A stretch of 64,000 nt of DNA from the NCBI RefSeq assembly GCF_003095375.1, contig NZ_QEHR01000004.1, forward strand, positions 248,001 through 312,000. The letters run 5' to 3'. The position numbers and the translations under genes were made by a program. Under the pieces are notes generated by a model, which made no database searches, was not told the origin of the DNA, and was given only the letters and a program-made list of their open reading frames with translations. The stretch comes from Marixanthomonas spongiae (lineage in GTDB: Bacteria > Bacteroidota > Bacteroidia > Flavobacteriales > Flavobacteriaceae). Shown piece after piece: positions 42,393-51,884 of the stretch. Position 1 is the first letter of the stretch. Every line of letters begins with the position of its first letter.

Positions 42393-43313
42393 TTATTTAA
42401 TTTCAGGTGTTCTGCTTACTTCGGCGGGCAGGTTAAAGCGGTAAATCGCTTCAATTTTAGCATAGAAACCGCCACTTATACTTGGGTTTAACTGATTGCG
42501 GTTGTCCCCAAAACTAAAGGCCGAAACCCCGAGGTCGATGGTGTCATCTTGCGTATATACTTCATAATCATTGGTAGAGTAGCCCAATTTGGTTCGTAAC
42601 AGCACACTTTTGTCCAAAAAATTGAATTGCCAGTACGCGGCAAAATCCAAGGAGCTTAAATCTACATACCTATCCGATTCATTTTCTTCTTTTATATTGA
42701 AACTTCTTCCAATCCCAAAATAATCCATCCCAATAGTGGTTTTTCCCAAAGCATAGCTTACATCGGCCGAGATGGGCAATGACATATCCATTTCAAATTT
42801 TTTGTTGGGGCTTAAATAATACCAACCAATAATAGGCGTGGTAAATAAACCGAACGCTTCCTGCGAGCCGTAAGCCCCAAACCGGTAAATTAAATTTTTC
42901 TTTTTCTGAAGTTTTAAAACAGCAAACCCTCCCATATAAAAATCGTCACCAGAGATACCGTTATAATCTGAAGCAATTTTAGGCAATAAAACAATGGTTG
43001 AACTCCACTTTTCAGAATATGTAGAAGCCAATCCTAATTTTATGTTTGTGCTGTATAAATTGGTGCGTTCGGCTTGGGGGAACAGTTGTAGTTTGTTTGT
43101 GCTAAAATCGGCTCCGGTGATTAAAGCGTGAATGTCATTTAAAACGACAGGAAAGGTGAGTCCAACTTCAAACGATTTTACCCGGGTGCTGCTGTTGGTT
43201 TTCTTAAAATTATTATTGAACGTTTCGCTATAGCCTATCCTGAAAATATCGACGTAATCCTGTGCGGAAGTCAGCATTGGAACGAGAAGAAATAGAAAAA
43301 ATAATTTTCTCAA
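42393..43313 (-). CDS. DUF6268 outer-membrane beta-barrel protein
   Basis: A 306-residue protein. The start is TTG (43313): MRKLFFLFLLVPMLTSAQ is a clear signal peptide that any downstream ATG would cut, and no upstream in-frame ATG exists. The rest is alternating beta strands with aromatic ends (FEVGLTFPVVL, STNIKLGLASTYSEKW, IIGWYYLSPNKKFEMDMSLPI, SISGGFYAKIEAIYRFNL), as for an outer-membrane barrel of the DUF6268 family. Function is unknown. Confidence 0.8.
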   Translation of the reverse strand: MRKLFFLFLLVPMLTSAQDYVDIFRIGYSETFNNNFKKTNSSTRVKSFEVGLTFPVVLNDIHALITGADFSTNKLQLFPQAERTNLYSTNIKLGLASTYSEKWSSTIVLLPKIASDYNGISGDDFYMGGFAVLKLQKKKNLIYRFGAYGSQEAFGLFTTPIIGWYYLSPNKKFEMDMSLPISADVSYALGKTTIGMDYFGIGRSFNIKEENESDRYVDLSSLDFAAYWQFNFLDKSVLLRTKLGYSTNDYEVYTQDDTIDLGVSAFSFGDNRNQLNPSISGGFYAKIEAIYRFNLPAEVSRTPEIK

Positions 43314-43472
43314 AGGGTGGTTGTTTTTTCAGTAAATATAGAAAAATATGAAAAAAATTGCTGTAAGCGAATAAAAAAAACAGCCCAGCAATGTGTTATT
43401 TTGAATGTTTCCAAGAGCGACTTTTTCACTAAAATTTCTTACTTTCGCAACCTTATTGAAACGCAATTGGTT

Positions 43473-46400
43473 ATGAGCAAAAAGTTTAAAGAATACAAGG
43501 GATTGGACCTTCCTAAAACAGCAGCAGAAATACTTGATTTTTGGAATGAAAACAACATTTTCGAGAAAAGTATTTCCATTCGGGAAGGCAATGAACCGTT
43601 TGTGTTTTTTGAAGGGCCTCCATCTGCAAATGGCATGCCCGGTATTCACCACGTCATGGCACGTTCCATCAAGGACATTTTTTGTCGCTATAAAACCCAA
43701 AAAGGCTTTAAAGTGGACAGAAAAGCCGGATGGGATACCCACGGACTCCCAATAGAATTGGGTGTTGAGAAAGAATTGGGCATTACCAAGGAAGATATCG
43801 GCAAGAAAATTTCCGTAGAGGCTTATAACGAAGCCTGTAAAAAAGCCGTAATGCGCTACACCGATGCGTGGAACAAAGTAACCGAAGGCTACGGCTATTG
43901 GGTGGATATGGACGATCCATACATTACTTACAAGCCAAAATACATGGAAACGGTTTGGTGGTTGCTGAAAGAAATTTACAATAAAGGCCTAATGTACAAA
44001 GGCTACACCATACAACCGTACTCGCCAAAAGCTGGAACTGGCTTGAGTTCGCACGAATTGAACCAACCAGGAACCTACCAAGATGTTACCGATACCACTG
44101 CGGTGGCACAATTTAAGGCAATTGCAGACACATTACCAGATTTTTTAGCTGAAGAAAGCAATAACATCTTCCTGTTGGCTTGGACAACTACTCCTTGGAC
44201 TTTACCAAGTAACACGGCGCTTACCGTAGGAAAGAAAATCGATTACGTATTGGTAAAAACCTTTAACCAATACACCTTTGAACAGATATATGTGGTGCTT
44301 GCTAAAAACTTAGTGAGTAAACAATTTGGTGGGAAATACGAAGAAAAACCCAATGAAGAAGTCCTTGACAGCTACAAACAGGGCGATAAAACAATACCGT
44401 ATTTCATTGTAAAAGAGTTTAAAGGAAAAGATCTTTTGGGCATTCGCTACGAGCAGTTGTTGGACTATGCGAAACCTTACGAAAACCCTGAAAACGCGTT
44501 CCGGGTAATTGCTGGGGATTTTGTAACTACCGAAGACGGTACAGGGATCGTACATACCGCGCCCACCTTTGGTGCAGACGATGCCAAAGTAGCCAAAGAA
44601 GCATCGCCAGAAGTCCCACCATTATTGGTGAAAGATGAAAACGGTAACTTGGTTCCGTTGGTTGATTTACAAGGAAAGTTTCGGCCAGAGATGGGCGAAT
44701 TGGCGGGGAAATACGTAAAAAACGAATATTACGACGAGGGCGAAGCACCTGAAAAATCGGTCGATGTTGAATTGGTCATTAAACTGAAAACTGAAAACAG
44801 GGCGTTCCACGTTGAAAAATATGTACACAGTTACCCAAATTGCTGGCGTACCGATAAACCTATTTTATACTATCCATTAGATTCTTGGTTTATAAAAGTG
44901 ACCGATTTTAAAGATCGCATGCACGAGCTGAACAAAACCATCAACTGGAAGCCAAAAGCAACCGGAGAAGGTCGTTTTGGCAACTGGTTGGCAAATGCAA
45001 ACGACTGGAACCTCTCCCGTTCGAGGTATTGGGGCATTCCGTTACCACTTTGGCGTACCGAAGATGGCAAGGAAGAAAAGTGCATCGGCAGTATCGAAGA
45101 ACTGAAAGCCGAAATGGAAAAAGCCGTTGCCGCTGGCGTTATGGACAAGGCACTTTATGAAGATTTTGTAGTAGGCGATTTTTCCGAAGAAAACTACGAC
45201 ACGGTAGATTTACATAAAAACATTGTTGACGGTATTACACTTGTTTCAGAAAGTGGGAAACCGATGAAACGCGAAGCCGATTTGATCGATGTGTGGTTTG
45301 ATAGTGGCAGTATGCCGTATGCACAATGGCATTACCCATTCGAAAACAAAGAGAAGGTAGAACAAACGTGGCGTAAAGCTGATTTCATAGCAGAAGGTGT
45401 GGACCAAACCCGAGGTTGGTTTTATACCTTGCACGCGATTGCTACGATGATTTTTGATGATGTTGCGTATAAAAATGTGGTGAGCAACGGGCTGGTACTC
45501 GATAAAAACGGACAAAAAATGTCAAAACGTTTAGGCAATGCTGTTGACCCGTTTGAAACGTTGAAAACATACGGTCCCGATGCGACACGTTGGTACATGA
45601 TTAGCAACGCCAATCCGTGGGACAACTTAAAGTTTGACTTGGATGGTATTTCGGAAGTGCGCAATAAATTCTTCGGAACACTTTACAACACCTATAGTTT
45701 CTTCAGTTTATATGCCAATTTGGACAATTTCACCTATGCTGAAGCCGATATTCCTTTAGAAAAGAGACCAGAAATAGACCGTTGGATTCTTTCAGAATTA
45801 CACACGCTTATTGAAAAAGTGGATGCGTATTACAGCGATTACGAACCTACCAAAGCTACGCGAGCTATTTCGGAATTTGTACAGGAAAATTTAAGCAATT
45901 GGTTTGTTCGCTTAAGCAGAAGGCGCTACTGGAAAGGAAGTTACAATGATGATAAAATTTCTGCCTACCAAACCCTGTACACGTGTTTGGAAACGGTCGC
46001 AAAATTAAGTGCGCCGGTAGCCCCGTTTTTTATGGACAGGTTGTATAAGGATTTAACGGAAGGCGTTGAAAAAGAAGGGAGAGAACCTGTGCTGAGCGGA
46101 GACGAAGCATCGGTACATTTAAGTGATTTTCCTAAGGCAGATAGTTCGTTTATAGATAAAACATTGGAACGCAAAATGCAACGGGCGCAGACCATTTCGT
46201 CCTTGGTGTTATCACTGCGACAACGCGAAAAGATCAAGGTGCGCCAGCCGCTTCAGAAAATAATGATCCCGGTTTTAGATGAAACCGTTAGAAGTGAAAT
46301 AAAAGCGGTGGAAGACTTGATAAAATCTGAAGTAAACGTCAAGGAAATCAAGCTTATTGATGAAGCTTCCGGTATTTTGGTTAAACAGATTAAGCCGGAC

Positions 46401-46901
46401 TTTAAAAAGCTGGGCCCACGTTTTGGCAGGGACATGAAGCTGGTAGCCAAAGTCATTGCCGGTTTTGGGCAAGATACGATATCGAAATTGGAAAAAGAAG
46501 GACAAATATCAGTTGAAATTAACAAAAAAAGTACTACATTGGCACTTGATGACGTTATCATCAGCTCGCAAGATATAGAAGGCTGGTTGGTCGCCAATGC
46601 CAATGGCATTACGGTCGCACTCGATGTGACGATTACCCCGTCGCTTAAAAATGAAGGGATTGCCAGGGAGTTGGTGAACCGTATTCAAAACCTTCGGAAA
46701 GACTCCGGGTTTGAAGTGACCGACCGTGTTGAGGTGACCCTAAAAGAAGATGCAACATTAAAACCTGCAGTTGAAGAAAATTTAACGTATATTAAAGAAG
46801 AAACATTAACCGAAAAATTGCAATTTGATAATGAGGTAAGCAATGGAACGGAAATTGCTTTTGATGATATTGCAACCCAAATTGAAATAAAAAAACATTA
46901 G
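43473..46901 (+). CDS. ileS: Isoleucyl-tRNA synthetase
   Basis: A 1142-residue class I synthetase from ATG 43473. The HIGH-equivalent is PPSANGMPGIHH and the KMSKS motif is GQKMSKRLGN. An editing domain (WTTTPWTLPSNTAL), the Rossmann catalytic core, the anticodon-binding helical region and a C-terminal part are all present. The length and layout resemble the eukaryote-like IleS found in Bacteroidota. An upstream frame from 43317 adds 52 residues that are not family-like. A TACTTTCG near-box lies at 43439-43446. It is followed by the DksA-like gene. Confidence 0.96.
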   Translation: MSKKFKEYKGLDLPKTAAEILDFWNENNIFEKSISIREGNEPFVFFEGPPSANGMPGIHHVMARSIKDIFCRYKTQKGFKVDRKAGWDTHGLPIELGVEKELGITKEDIGKKISVEAYNEACKKAVMRYTDAWNKVTEGYGYWVDMDDPYITYKPKYMETVWWLLKEIYNKGLMYKGYTIQPYSPKAGTGLSSHELNQPGTYQDVTDTTAVAQFKAIADTLPDFLAEESNNIFLLAWTTTPWTLPSNTALTVGKKIDYVLVKTFNQYTFEQIYVVLAKNLVSKQFGGKYEEKPNEEVLDSYKQGDKTIPYFIVKEFKGKDLLGIRYEQLLDYAKPYENPENAFRVIAGDFVTTEDGTGIVHTAPTFGADDAKVAKEASPEVPPLLVKDENGNLVPLVDLQGKFRPEMGELAGKYVKNEYYDEGEAPEKSVDVELVIKLKTENRAFHVEKYVHSYPNCWRTDKPILYYPLDSWFIKVTDFKDRMHELNKTINWKPKATGEGRFGNWLANANDWNLSRSRYWGIPLPLWRTEDGKEEKCIGSIEELKAEMEKAVAAGVMDKALYEDFVVGDFSEENYDTVDLHKNIVDGITLVSESGKPMKREADLIDVWFDSGSMPYAQWHYPFENKEKVEQTWRKADFIAEGVDQTRGWFYTLHAIATMIFDDVAYKNVVSNGLVLDKNGQKMSKRLGNAVDPFETLKTYGPDATRWYMISNANPWDNLKFDLDGISEVRNKFFGTLYNTYSFFSLYANLDNFTYAEADIPLEKRPEIDRWILSELHTLIEKVDAYYSDYEPTKATRAISEFVQENLSNWFVRLSRRRYWKGSYNDDKISAYQTLYTCLETVAKLSAPVAPFFMDRLYKDLTEGVEKEGREPVLSGDEASVHLSDFPKADSSFIDKTLERKMQRAQTISSLVLSLRQREKIKVRQPLQKIMIPVLDETVRSEIKAVEDLIKSEVNVKEIKLIDEASGILVKQIKPDFKKLGPRFGRDMKLVAKVIAGFGQDTISKLEKEGQISVEINKKSTTLALDDVIISSQDIEGWLVANANGITVALDVTITPSLKNEGIARELVNRIQNLRKDSGFEVTDRVEVTLKEDATLKPAVEENLTYIKEETLTEKLQFDNEVSNGTEIAFDDIATQIEIKKH

Positions 46902-46903
46902 AT

Positions 46904-47287
46904 ATGGCAAATGACGTAAAAACCCGGTACAGCGATAAAGAGCTGGAAGAATTTAAAACTTTGATTCAGGGAAAGATAAAAAAAGCCCAAGAACAGTTAG
47001 AACTTATAAAAAGCGCTTACAAAAACGACAGCAATAACGGTACGGATGATACTTCGCCCACCTTTAAGGCTTTTGACGAAGGCAGTAAGGTAATGAGCAA
47101 AGAAGCCAACTCCCAATTGGCCATCCGCCAGGAAAAGTTTATCCGTGACCTTAAAAATGCGTTGATCCGCATTGAAAACAAAAGCTACGGCGTGTGTCGT
47201 GTTACTGGAAAGCTAATCAATCCAGAACGTTTAAAACTAGTACCGCATGCTACTTTGAGCATTGAGGCTAAGAATATGCAGAAATAA
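46904..47287 (+). CDS. TraR/DksA-like transcription regulator with degenerate zinc finger
   Basis: A 127-residue protein starting MANDVKTRYSDKELEEFKTLIQ, with the DksA-like coiled coil (about 10-90). The C-terminal finger reads YGVCRVTGKLINPERLKLVPHATLSIE, where only one of the usual four Cys is present; the other positions are Thr, Pro or Ala. This form is seen in other Bacteroidota. It should act on RNA polymerase, possibly in the stringent response. It follows ileS by two bases and is followed by a terminator. Confidence 0.88.
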   Translation: MANDVKTRYSDKELEEFKTLIQGKIKKAQEQLELIKSAYKNDSNNGTDDTSPTFKAFDEGSKVMSKEANSQLAIRQEKFIRDLKNALIRIENKSYGVCRVTGKLINPERLKLVPHATLSIEAKNMQK

Positions 47288-47405
47288 TAGGTTTAGGAGA
47301 TTATATATTCAATGGGCGAATGTTTTGAAAGGTTATTTTAAAACATCGATTTTGATACTATAACCCGTGTACTTTCATTTTTCTTAAAGTAAACAACTAA
47401 ATTTC

Positions 47406-47428
47406 GCCCCAATTTTTGGGGCTTTTTT
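47406..47428 (+). terminator. Intrinsic terminator after ileS-dksA
   Basis: GCCCCAA and TTGGGGC form a 7-bp stem with a 3-base loop, followed by six T. It ends immediately before the ATG at 47429. Confidence 0.8.
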
Positions 47429-48058
47429 ATGATTAAATATATTGTAACCATAGTAGGGGTTTTACTGTTTAGTACCGATGTCGCTGCTCAAAAATTGCTG
47501 GAGAAACAATTTAATGCTTCAGCTTTTGAAACGTTGGTCATTGAATCGGACGACGTGTTCAGCATAGCCATTTTAGCAGAAAAGACCAATACTATAAATG
47601 TCCGCACCCATATTGAAGGGGAACACTATGAAAGTGTGGTGTTGAACACTTCCGAAGCCCACAAAACGTTAACGCTTTCAACCGGTTACTCCCCTTTTTT
47701 TGAAAAAGAAAACGATAAGTTGGCGGCGCATAAATTGATCGCCATCGATATGGTTGTAACCGTTCCTGAAAACATGAACATTGAAATACGGTCTAAAATC
47801 GCTTCGGTAACAGGAAGTGGGGCCTTTGAAAATATGTTTGCAGCCCTTGAAAACGGAATGTGTTTGTTACACAATTTCAAAGGCAATGCAACACTATATA
47901 CCAAACAAGGCGCCATTACCGTTTATGCTGTACCAAATGTTGCTGGCGAAGCGATTTCAAAAAATGGAGCTGTAACCAACGAGCTTCCCAAGACAGGAAG
48001 GTATAAAATTAAAGCTGAAAGTAGAACAGGGGCCGTCACACTGCTTCAAAACAAATAA
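47429..48058 (+). CDS. Secreted head-GIN/DUF4097-like adhesin-type protein
   Basis: A 209-residue protein with signal peptide (YIVTIVGVLLFSTDVAAQ). The mature part is beta-helix-like and resembles the putative auto-transporter adhesin head (DUF2807/DUF4097) proteins: AFETLVIESDDVFSIAILAEKTN, VVTVPENMNIEIRSKIASVTGSGAF, GNATLYTKQGAITVY. The start ATG is two bases after the terminator T-run, which is unusual and means that transcription may come from a promoter within or before the terminator. Confidence 0.75.
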   Translation: MIKYIVTIVGVLLFSTDVAAQKLLEKQFNASAFETLVIESDDVFSIAILAEKTNTINVRTHIEGEHYESVVLNTSEAHKTLTLSTGYSPFFEKENDKLAAHKLIAIDMVVTVPENMNIEIRSKIASVTGSGAFENMFAALENGMCLLHNFKGNATLYTKQGAITVYAVPNVAGEAISKNGAVTNELPKTGRYKIKAESRTGAVTLLQNK

Positions 48059-48064
48059 TATTGC

Positions 48065-48072
48065 TATTTTTG
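48065..48072 (+). promoter_or_regulatory. Likely -7 box for lspA
   Basis: TATTTTTG (48065-48072) fits TAnnTTTG and lies 18 bases before the lspA ATG, right after the previous stop. A matching -33 box is not obvious. Confidence 0.5.
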
Positions 48073-48090
48073 CGGCTGTTAAAATAACTT

Positions 48091-48708
48091 ATGTCACTTA
48101 AAAAGGCTTCCCTCATTATCATTTTGGTCTTGTTGATCGACCAAATCTCAAAGGTTTACATTAAAACCCACTTTATTCTCGGGGAAGAAATCCACGTGTT
48201 CGATTGGTTCCGCATCTTGTTTGTGGAAAACGAAGGGATGGCTTGGGGTGCCAAGATTCCTGGCGAGTACGGCAAGCTGCTTTTAACGCTTTTCCGTCTG
48301 GTCGCCATTGTGGGAATTGGGTATTGGCTATGGGATTCGGTACGTAAAAACGCCTCCCGTATATTAATTGTGTCCATCGCCCTAATTTTTGCAGGTGCGA
48401 TGGGTAACATTATCGATTCTGTATTTTACGGTATTGTTTTTGACGACAGCCACAACCAATTGGCCACGTTTATGCCGGCAGATGGCGGCTATGGCACGTT
48501 GTTTCACGGAAAAGTGGTAGACATGCTCTATTTTCCACTTTGGAAAGGGTATCTGCCCGAGTGGTTGCCGTTTTGGGGCGGAGATTATTTTACCTTCTTT
48601 GAACCCGTCTTTAATGTAGCAGATTCCTCCATAACCATTGGGGTACTGTTATTGTTGCTGTTTCATAAAAAGGCGTTTCCCGATAAGGAAGAAAAAGCAA
48701 CGGAATAA
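48091..48708 (+). CDS. lspA: Lipoprotein signal peptidase (signal peptidase II)
   Basis: A 205-residue inner-membrane aspartyl peptidase that cleaves the signal of the many lipoproteins seen in this window. It has four membrane segments; the catalytic aspartates are in AGAMGNIIDS (about 108-117) and FNVADSSI (about 178-185). A loop of about 30 residues between the third and fourth segments (DDSHNQLATFMPADGGYGTLFHG) is longer than in Proteobacteria and typical of Bacteroidota. Confidence 0.95.
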   Translation: MSLKKASLIIILVLLIDQISKVYIKTHFILGEEIHVFDWFRILFVENEGMAWGAKIPGEYGKLLLTLFRLVAIVGIGYWLWDSVRKNASRILIVSIALIFAGAMGNIIDSVFYGIVFDDSHNQLATFMPADGGYGTLFHGKVVDMLYFPLWKGYLPEWLPFWGGDYFTFFEPVFNVADSSITIGVLLLLLFHKKAFPDKEEKATE

Positions 48709-48712
48709 TGTT

Positions 48713-49126
48713 CTAACCAGCAGGCGCTAAATAAGTAAACGGCTCATACGGGACGTTCCGCAACACCCAAAACAAGACTACCATCCCAAAATAAGCATAG
48801 ATAAAAGCATTATTGTAAAAAAACGAAACCCGGTACTTGGTTTGGTTAATAAAATTGTAAATGACTATTCCCACACTGTAAAAAAGTATGGGCAAAGAAA
48901 GCACCAATAACGGATTGTACCTAAAAGCTCCGTATATATTGAAATGAGCCAATTGGTGCAACGCCCGTTGTGAGCCACAACCGGGGCAATGCAGTCCTGT
49001 TAGGTAGTGGAAAGGACAGGGGATGAAAAAAGAGCTTTCTACGGGGTTGTATAGATAGAATACCATCGATACCGCCCCGAGAAAGCCCACTGTTGAAAGC
49101 AGTTTAGTTGTTTTATCAATAACCAC
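48713..49126 (-). CDS. DUF2752 membrane protein
   Basis: A 137-residue protein with three membrane segments and the DUF2752 signature CPFHYLTGLHCPGCGSQRALHQLAHFN. It starts with GTG (49126), which overlaps the end of the CD225 gene by 11 bases. Start from this GTG (MVIDKTTKLLSTVGFLG) keeps the first helix. The function of the family is unknown; it often neighbours CD225-type proteins in Bacteroidota, as here. Confidence 0.85.
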   Translation of the reverse strand: MVIDKTTKLLSTVGFLGAVSMVFYLYNPVESSFFIPCPFHYLTGLHCPGCGSQRALHQLAHFNIYGAFRYNPLLVLSLPILFYSVGIVIYNFINQTKYRVSFFYNNAFIYAYFGMVVLFWVLRNVPYEPFTYLAPAG

Positions 49127-49409
49127 TTGCTTCAGTTAATAGTCCTCCGGCTACTCCCAAAATCATCAATAGGATATAGATTATGAAGAATCCGCCGGCA
49201 ATGATTGCGCCCCACATGGCCCATTTTTTGGCATCGTTTGAAGCTTTTTGGGCTCCAGCATAATCGCCTTGTGCATAAAGCTCATTTACCTTGGTCGATT
49301 TTATTATCGATACAATACCTAAAGGCAAACAGCACAAAACCGTACATAAAATAGCCCATACCAAATAGTTGTCTGGTTTTGGGGGTTGGTTGGTTACTTG
49401 TTGTTCCAT
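49116..49409 (-). CDS. CD225/dispanin-like membrane protein
   Basis: A 97-residue protein with two membrane helices (YLVWAILCTVLCCLPLGIVSIIKSTKVNELYAQGDY and KWAMWGAIIAGGFFIIYILLMILGV). The segment LCCLPLGIVSIIKS...ALYAQGD-like is the CD225 (interferon-induced transmembrane-like) motif. A Pro/Gln-rich N-terminus (EQQVTNQPPKPDNY) precedes. A TATATTTG box (49433-49440 as CAAATATA) lies upstream, so this pair has its own promoter. Confidence 0.9.
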   Translation of the reverse strand: MEQQVTNQPPKPDNYLVWAILCTVLCCLPLGIVSIIKSTKVNELYAQGDYAGAQKASNDAKKWAMWGAIIAGGFFIIYILLMILGVAGGLLTEASGY

Positions 49410-49450
49410 AAAATTGAGTTTTTTTAGAATCTCAAATATAGAACCTTTTT

Positions 49451-50011
49451 TTAAAACCGAAAGGTTTTCCCAGGGGTTATGCAGTAATGTAACGGAATAT
49501 CGGTTTTTTCGGAAGGGAGGCTTTTTTCGGGCGGAAAGAACGAAACCCCTACAAATTTAGCTTTTGGGTTGCATTGTGCCAAAAACCGATCGTAAAAGCC
49601 TTTTCCGTAGCCAATGCGGTTTCCTTTTTTATCATGAGCCAATAATGGAACAAAAATCACGTCCAGTTTTTCTGCGGGAATTTCAATGCCGTCAACCGGT
49701 TCGGGGATCCCGAATTTTGAAAGTTTTATTACCGTATTTTCCTGAAGCAAAAAGTGCTTTAATTCACCCGTTTTAAATTCAGATTTTGAAACTACAATGC
49801 TTTTATCTTTTCCTTGAAGAATGTGCATTAGATATTCGGTGTTCACTTCTTTGTGCGACTCAATAGGAAGAAAAATATGATAATACGTTCCTTTCCAAAT
49901 AGGAAGTTTTAAAGCCTGATTGGCAATTTGCAAACTCAACTCTTCAATTTCTGAAGTAGCAAGCGCTTGCCTCCTTTTTTTATAAGCTGTTCTAAGTTGT
50001 GCTTTGTCCAT
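49451..50011 (-). CDS. 5-formyltetrahydrofolate cyclo-ligase
   Basis: A 186-residue enzyme of the ygfA/MTHFS family that turns 5-formyltetrahydrofolate into 5,10-methenyltetrahydrofolate using ATP. The typical segments are MDKAQLRTAYKKRRQAL, the Gly-rich DVIFVPLLAHDKKGNRIGYGKGFYDRFL motif (about 114-141), and a C-terminal HYCITPGKTFRF. It overlaps the AstE-like gene by one base, at the end of the peptide-ligase cluster. Confidence 0.92.
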   Translation of the reverse strand: MDKAQLRTAYKKRRQALATSEIEELSLQIANQALKLPIWKGTYYHIFLPIESHKEVNTEYLMHILQGKDKSIVVSKSEFKTGELKHFLLQENTVIKLSKFGIPEPVDGIEIPAEKLDVIFVPLLAHDKKGNRIGYGKGFYDRFLAQCNPKAKFVGVSFFPPEKSLPSEKTDIPLHYCITPGKTFRF

Positions 50012-51009
50012 TAGTAATCTTCTTCCTCTTTTTCTGAAATAGGCGTATTTTCGGTTGAAATATGAAAAATAGCATCCCCTTGATAGATAATAGGCGATTG
50101 GTTAACGTTGATAATGTAACCATCGTTGGGCGAAAGCACTTTAAACCGCATGGTGCCATAGGGATCGGTGATGGTGGCCAAAAATTCGCCTTTTACCACT
50201 TTTTTGTTGCAAGGCACTTTAACGTGCAACAAGCCGCTTTTTTGGGCCCGCAACCACGTGCTTTTTTCAATTACAACGCTTTTGGTTTCAGGTTTTGATG
50301 TTTCAAATGTATCTTGAAGCATATCCAAATGCTTTAAAACCCTTACGATACCGTCAACACCGTGTTTAGCAATGTGTTTATCGCTTTCCAAAGATTTTCC
50401 GCCTTCAAACAATAAGGTTGGGATGTTTAGGTTATCGCAGGTTGCCCGATACGATTTTTTCAATAAACTGGAATACACAATAAACGGCGGATTGAATACT
50501 CTGGCCCACTCCAGCAATTTTTCATCATTTGGCTTAATGCGTATTTGGGCCGCATTGAAACGGCTGGCACCACCGGTATGAAAATCCAGACAATAATCGG
50601 CATTGGGAACAATTTCCTTTGTAAAATGGTAGGCCACCCTGCTGGCCAGAGAGCCGTGTTTGGTGCCGGGAAACTTTCGGTTTAGATCTTTGCCATCAGG
50701 AAACTCCCGTTGGGCATTTAAAAACCCGAAAACATTTAAAATGGGGATACAAATAATTGTGCCGCGTTTGGGACGGTTCATTTTTTTGGCGATAAGTTGT
50801 CGTACCACTTCAACACCGTTTACCTCATCGCCATGAATACCAGCAGTTATCAAAATAGTTGGTCCAGGTTCCACAGCACGTTCCACGATAATAGGAATTT
50901 CAACCTTGGTTCCAGTATATAATTTGGCAATGCTGAAATTGAGCTTTTTACTCTCACCGGGAGCTATTTTTGTATTCAGAAGTATTAAGTCGGTGTTTTC
51001 TTCTGCCAT
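50011..51009 (-). CDS. Succinylglutamate desuccinylase/aspartoacylase-like (AstE/M14) protein
   Basis: A 332-residue zinc amidohydrolase. Zinc ligands are His59 and Glu62 in GIHGDEVNG and His144 in DFHTGG. The C-terminal domain (VKGEFLATITDPYGTMRFKVLSPNDGYIIN) has a barrel-like form as in aspartoacylases. It should remove an acyl or amino-acid group from an amide. It lies two bases after RimK and one base before the folate gene, and the company of RimK and a protease suggests that it acts on glutamate-tagged or peptide substrates. Confidence 0.85.
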   Translation of the reverse strand: MAEENTDLILLNTKIAPGESKKLNFSIAKLYTGTKVEIPIIVERAVEPGPTILITAGIHGDEVNGVEVVRQLIAKKMNRPKRGTIICIPILNVFGFLNAQREFPDGKDLNRKFPGTKHGSLASRVAYHFTKEIVPNADYCLDFHTGGASRFNAAQIRIKPNDEKLLEWARVFNPPFIVYSSLLKKSYRATCDNLNIPTLLFEGGKSLESDKHIAKHGVDGIVRVLKHLDMLQDTFETSKPETKSVVIEKSTWLRAQKSGLLHVKVPCNKKVVKGEFLATITDPYGTMRFKVLSPNDGYIINVNQSPIIYQGDAIFHISTENTPISEKEEEDY

Positions 51010-51011
51010 GG

Positions 51012-51884
51012 TTATACGTTTCGTTCTATATATTTTATGATGGTCGTGGCAATATCTTTTCCCGTAGCCGCTTCAATGCCTTCCAATCCGGGTGATGAGT
51101 TTACTTCTAAAATCAACGGCCCTCTGTCTGATTGCAACATATCAACGCCAGCAATACCCAATCCCATAGCTTTAGCGGCTTTTAGGGCGGCTATTTCTTC
51201 TTCATCACTTAGCGTTATAATAGACGCGTTGCCGCCACGGTGCAAGTTTGAACGGAATTCACCTTCCTTTCCTTGCCGTTTCATCGCACCGACCACTTGC
51301 CCATCGACAATAAACGCGCGGATATCGGCTCCACCGGCTTCTTTGATGTATTCTTGCACGATTACCCGTGCTTGCAGGTTATTGAACGCTTCGATGACCG
51401 ATTCGGCTGCTTTTCGTGTTTCGGCTAAAATAACGCCGATACCTTGGGTGCCTTCCAACAATTTAATGATTACCGGGGCACCGCCAGCTTGTTCCACGAT
51501 TTCCTTTACGTTTTTTGAATAGTTGGTGAAAATGGTTTTTGGAAGTCCCAATCCGGCACGCGACAGTATTTGCAAGCTTCGCAATTTGTCCCGCGAACGA
51601 ACCAACGCCATGGATTCGGTGGTTGAAAAGACGCGCATCATTTCAAATTGACGAACTACAGCTGTTCCGTAAAACGTTACCGAGGCGCCAATACGCGGGA
51701 TTACCGCATCGGTGTGTGATAATGGTTTTCCTTTGTAATAGACCATTGGGTTTTTCTTCTCGATGACAATATCACATTTGGTGTGGTTGATGATCTCTAC
51801 TTCGTGCTTGCGTTTTTTGGCGGCTTCTACCAAACGTTGGGTGGAATACAATCCTGCATTGGCCGAAAGGATTTTTATGTTCAT
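51012..51884 (-). CDS. rimK: RimK-type ATP-grasp alpha-L-glutamate ligase (first copy)
   Basis: A 290-residue ATP-grasp ligase. N-terminal domain [30 protein letters not shown]-binding segments [18 protein letters not shown] and [31 protein letters not shown], and metal residues in [16 protein letters not shown]. RimK ligases add glutamate to the C-terminus of ribosomal protein S6 or make poly-glutamate chains. It overlaps the retropepsin-like protease gene by four bases. A second copy lies at 53456. Confidence 0.93.
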   Translation of the reverse strand: MNIKILSANAGLYSTQRLVEAAKKRKHEVEIINHTKCDIVIEKKNPMVYYKGKPLSHTDAVIPRIGASVTFYGTAVVRQFEMMRVFSTTESMALVRSRDKLRSLQILSRAGLGLPKTIFTNYSKNVKEIVEQAGGAPVIIKLLEGTQGIGVILAETRKAAESVIEAFNNLQARVIVQEYIKEAGGADIRAFIVDGQVVGAMKRQGKEGEFRSNLHRGGNASIITLSDEEEIAALKAAKAMGLGIAGVDMLQSDRGPLILEVNSSPGLEGIEAATGKDIATTIIKYIERNV

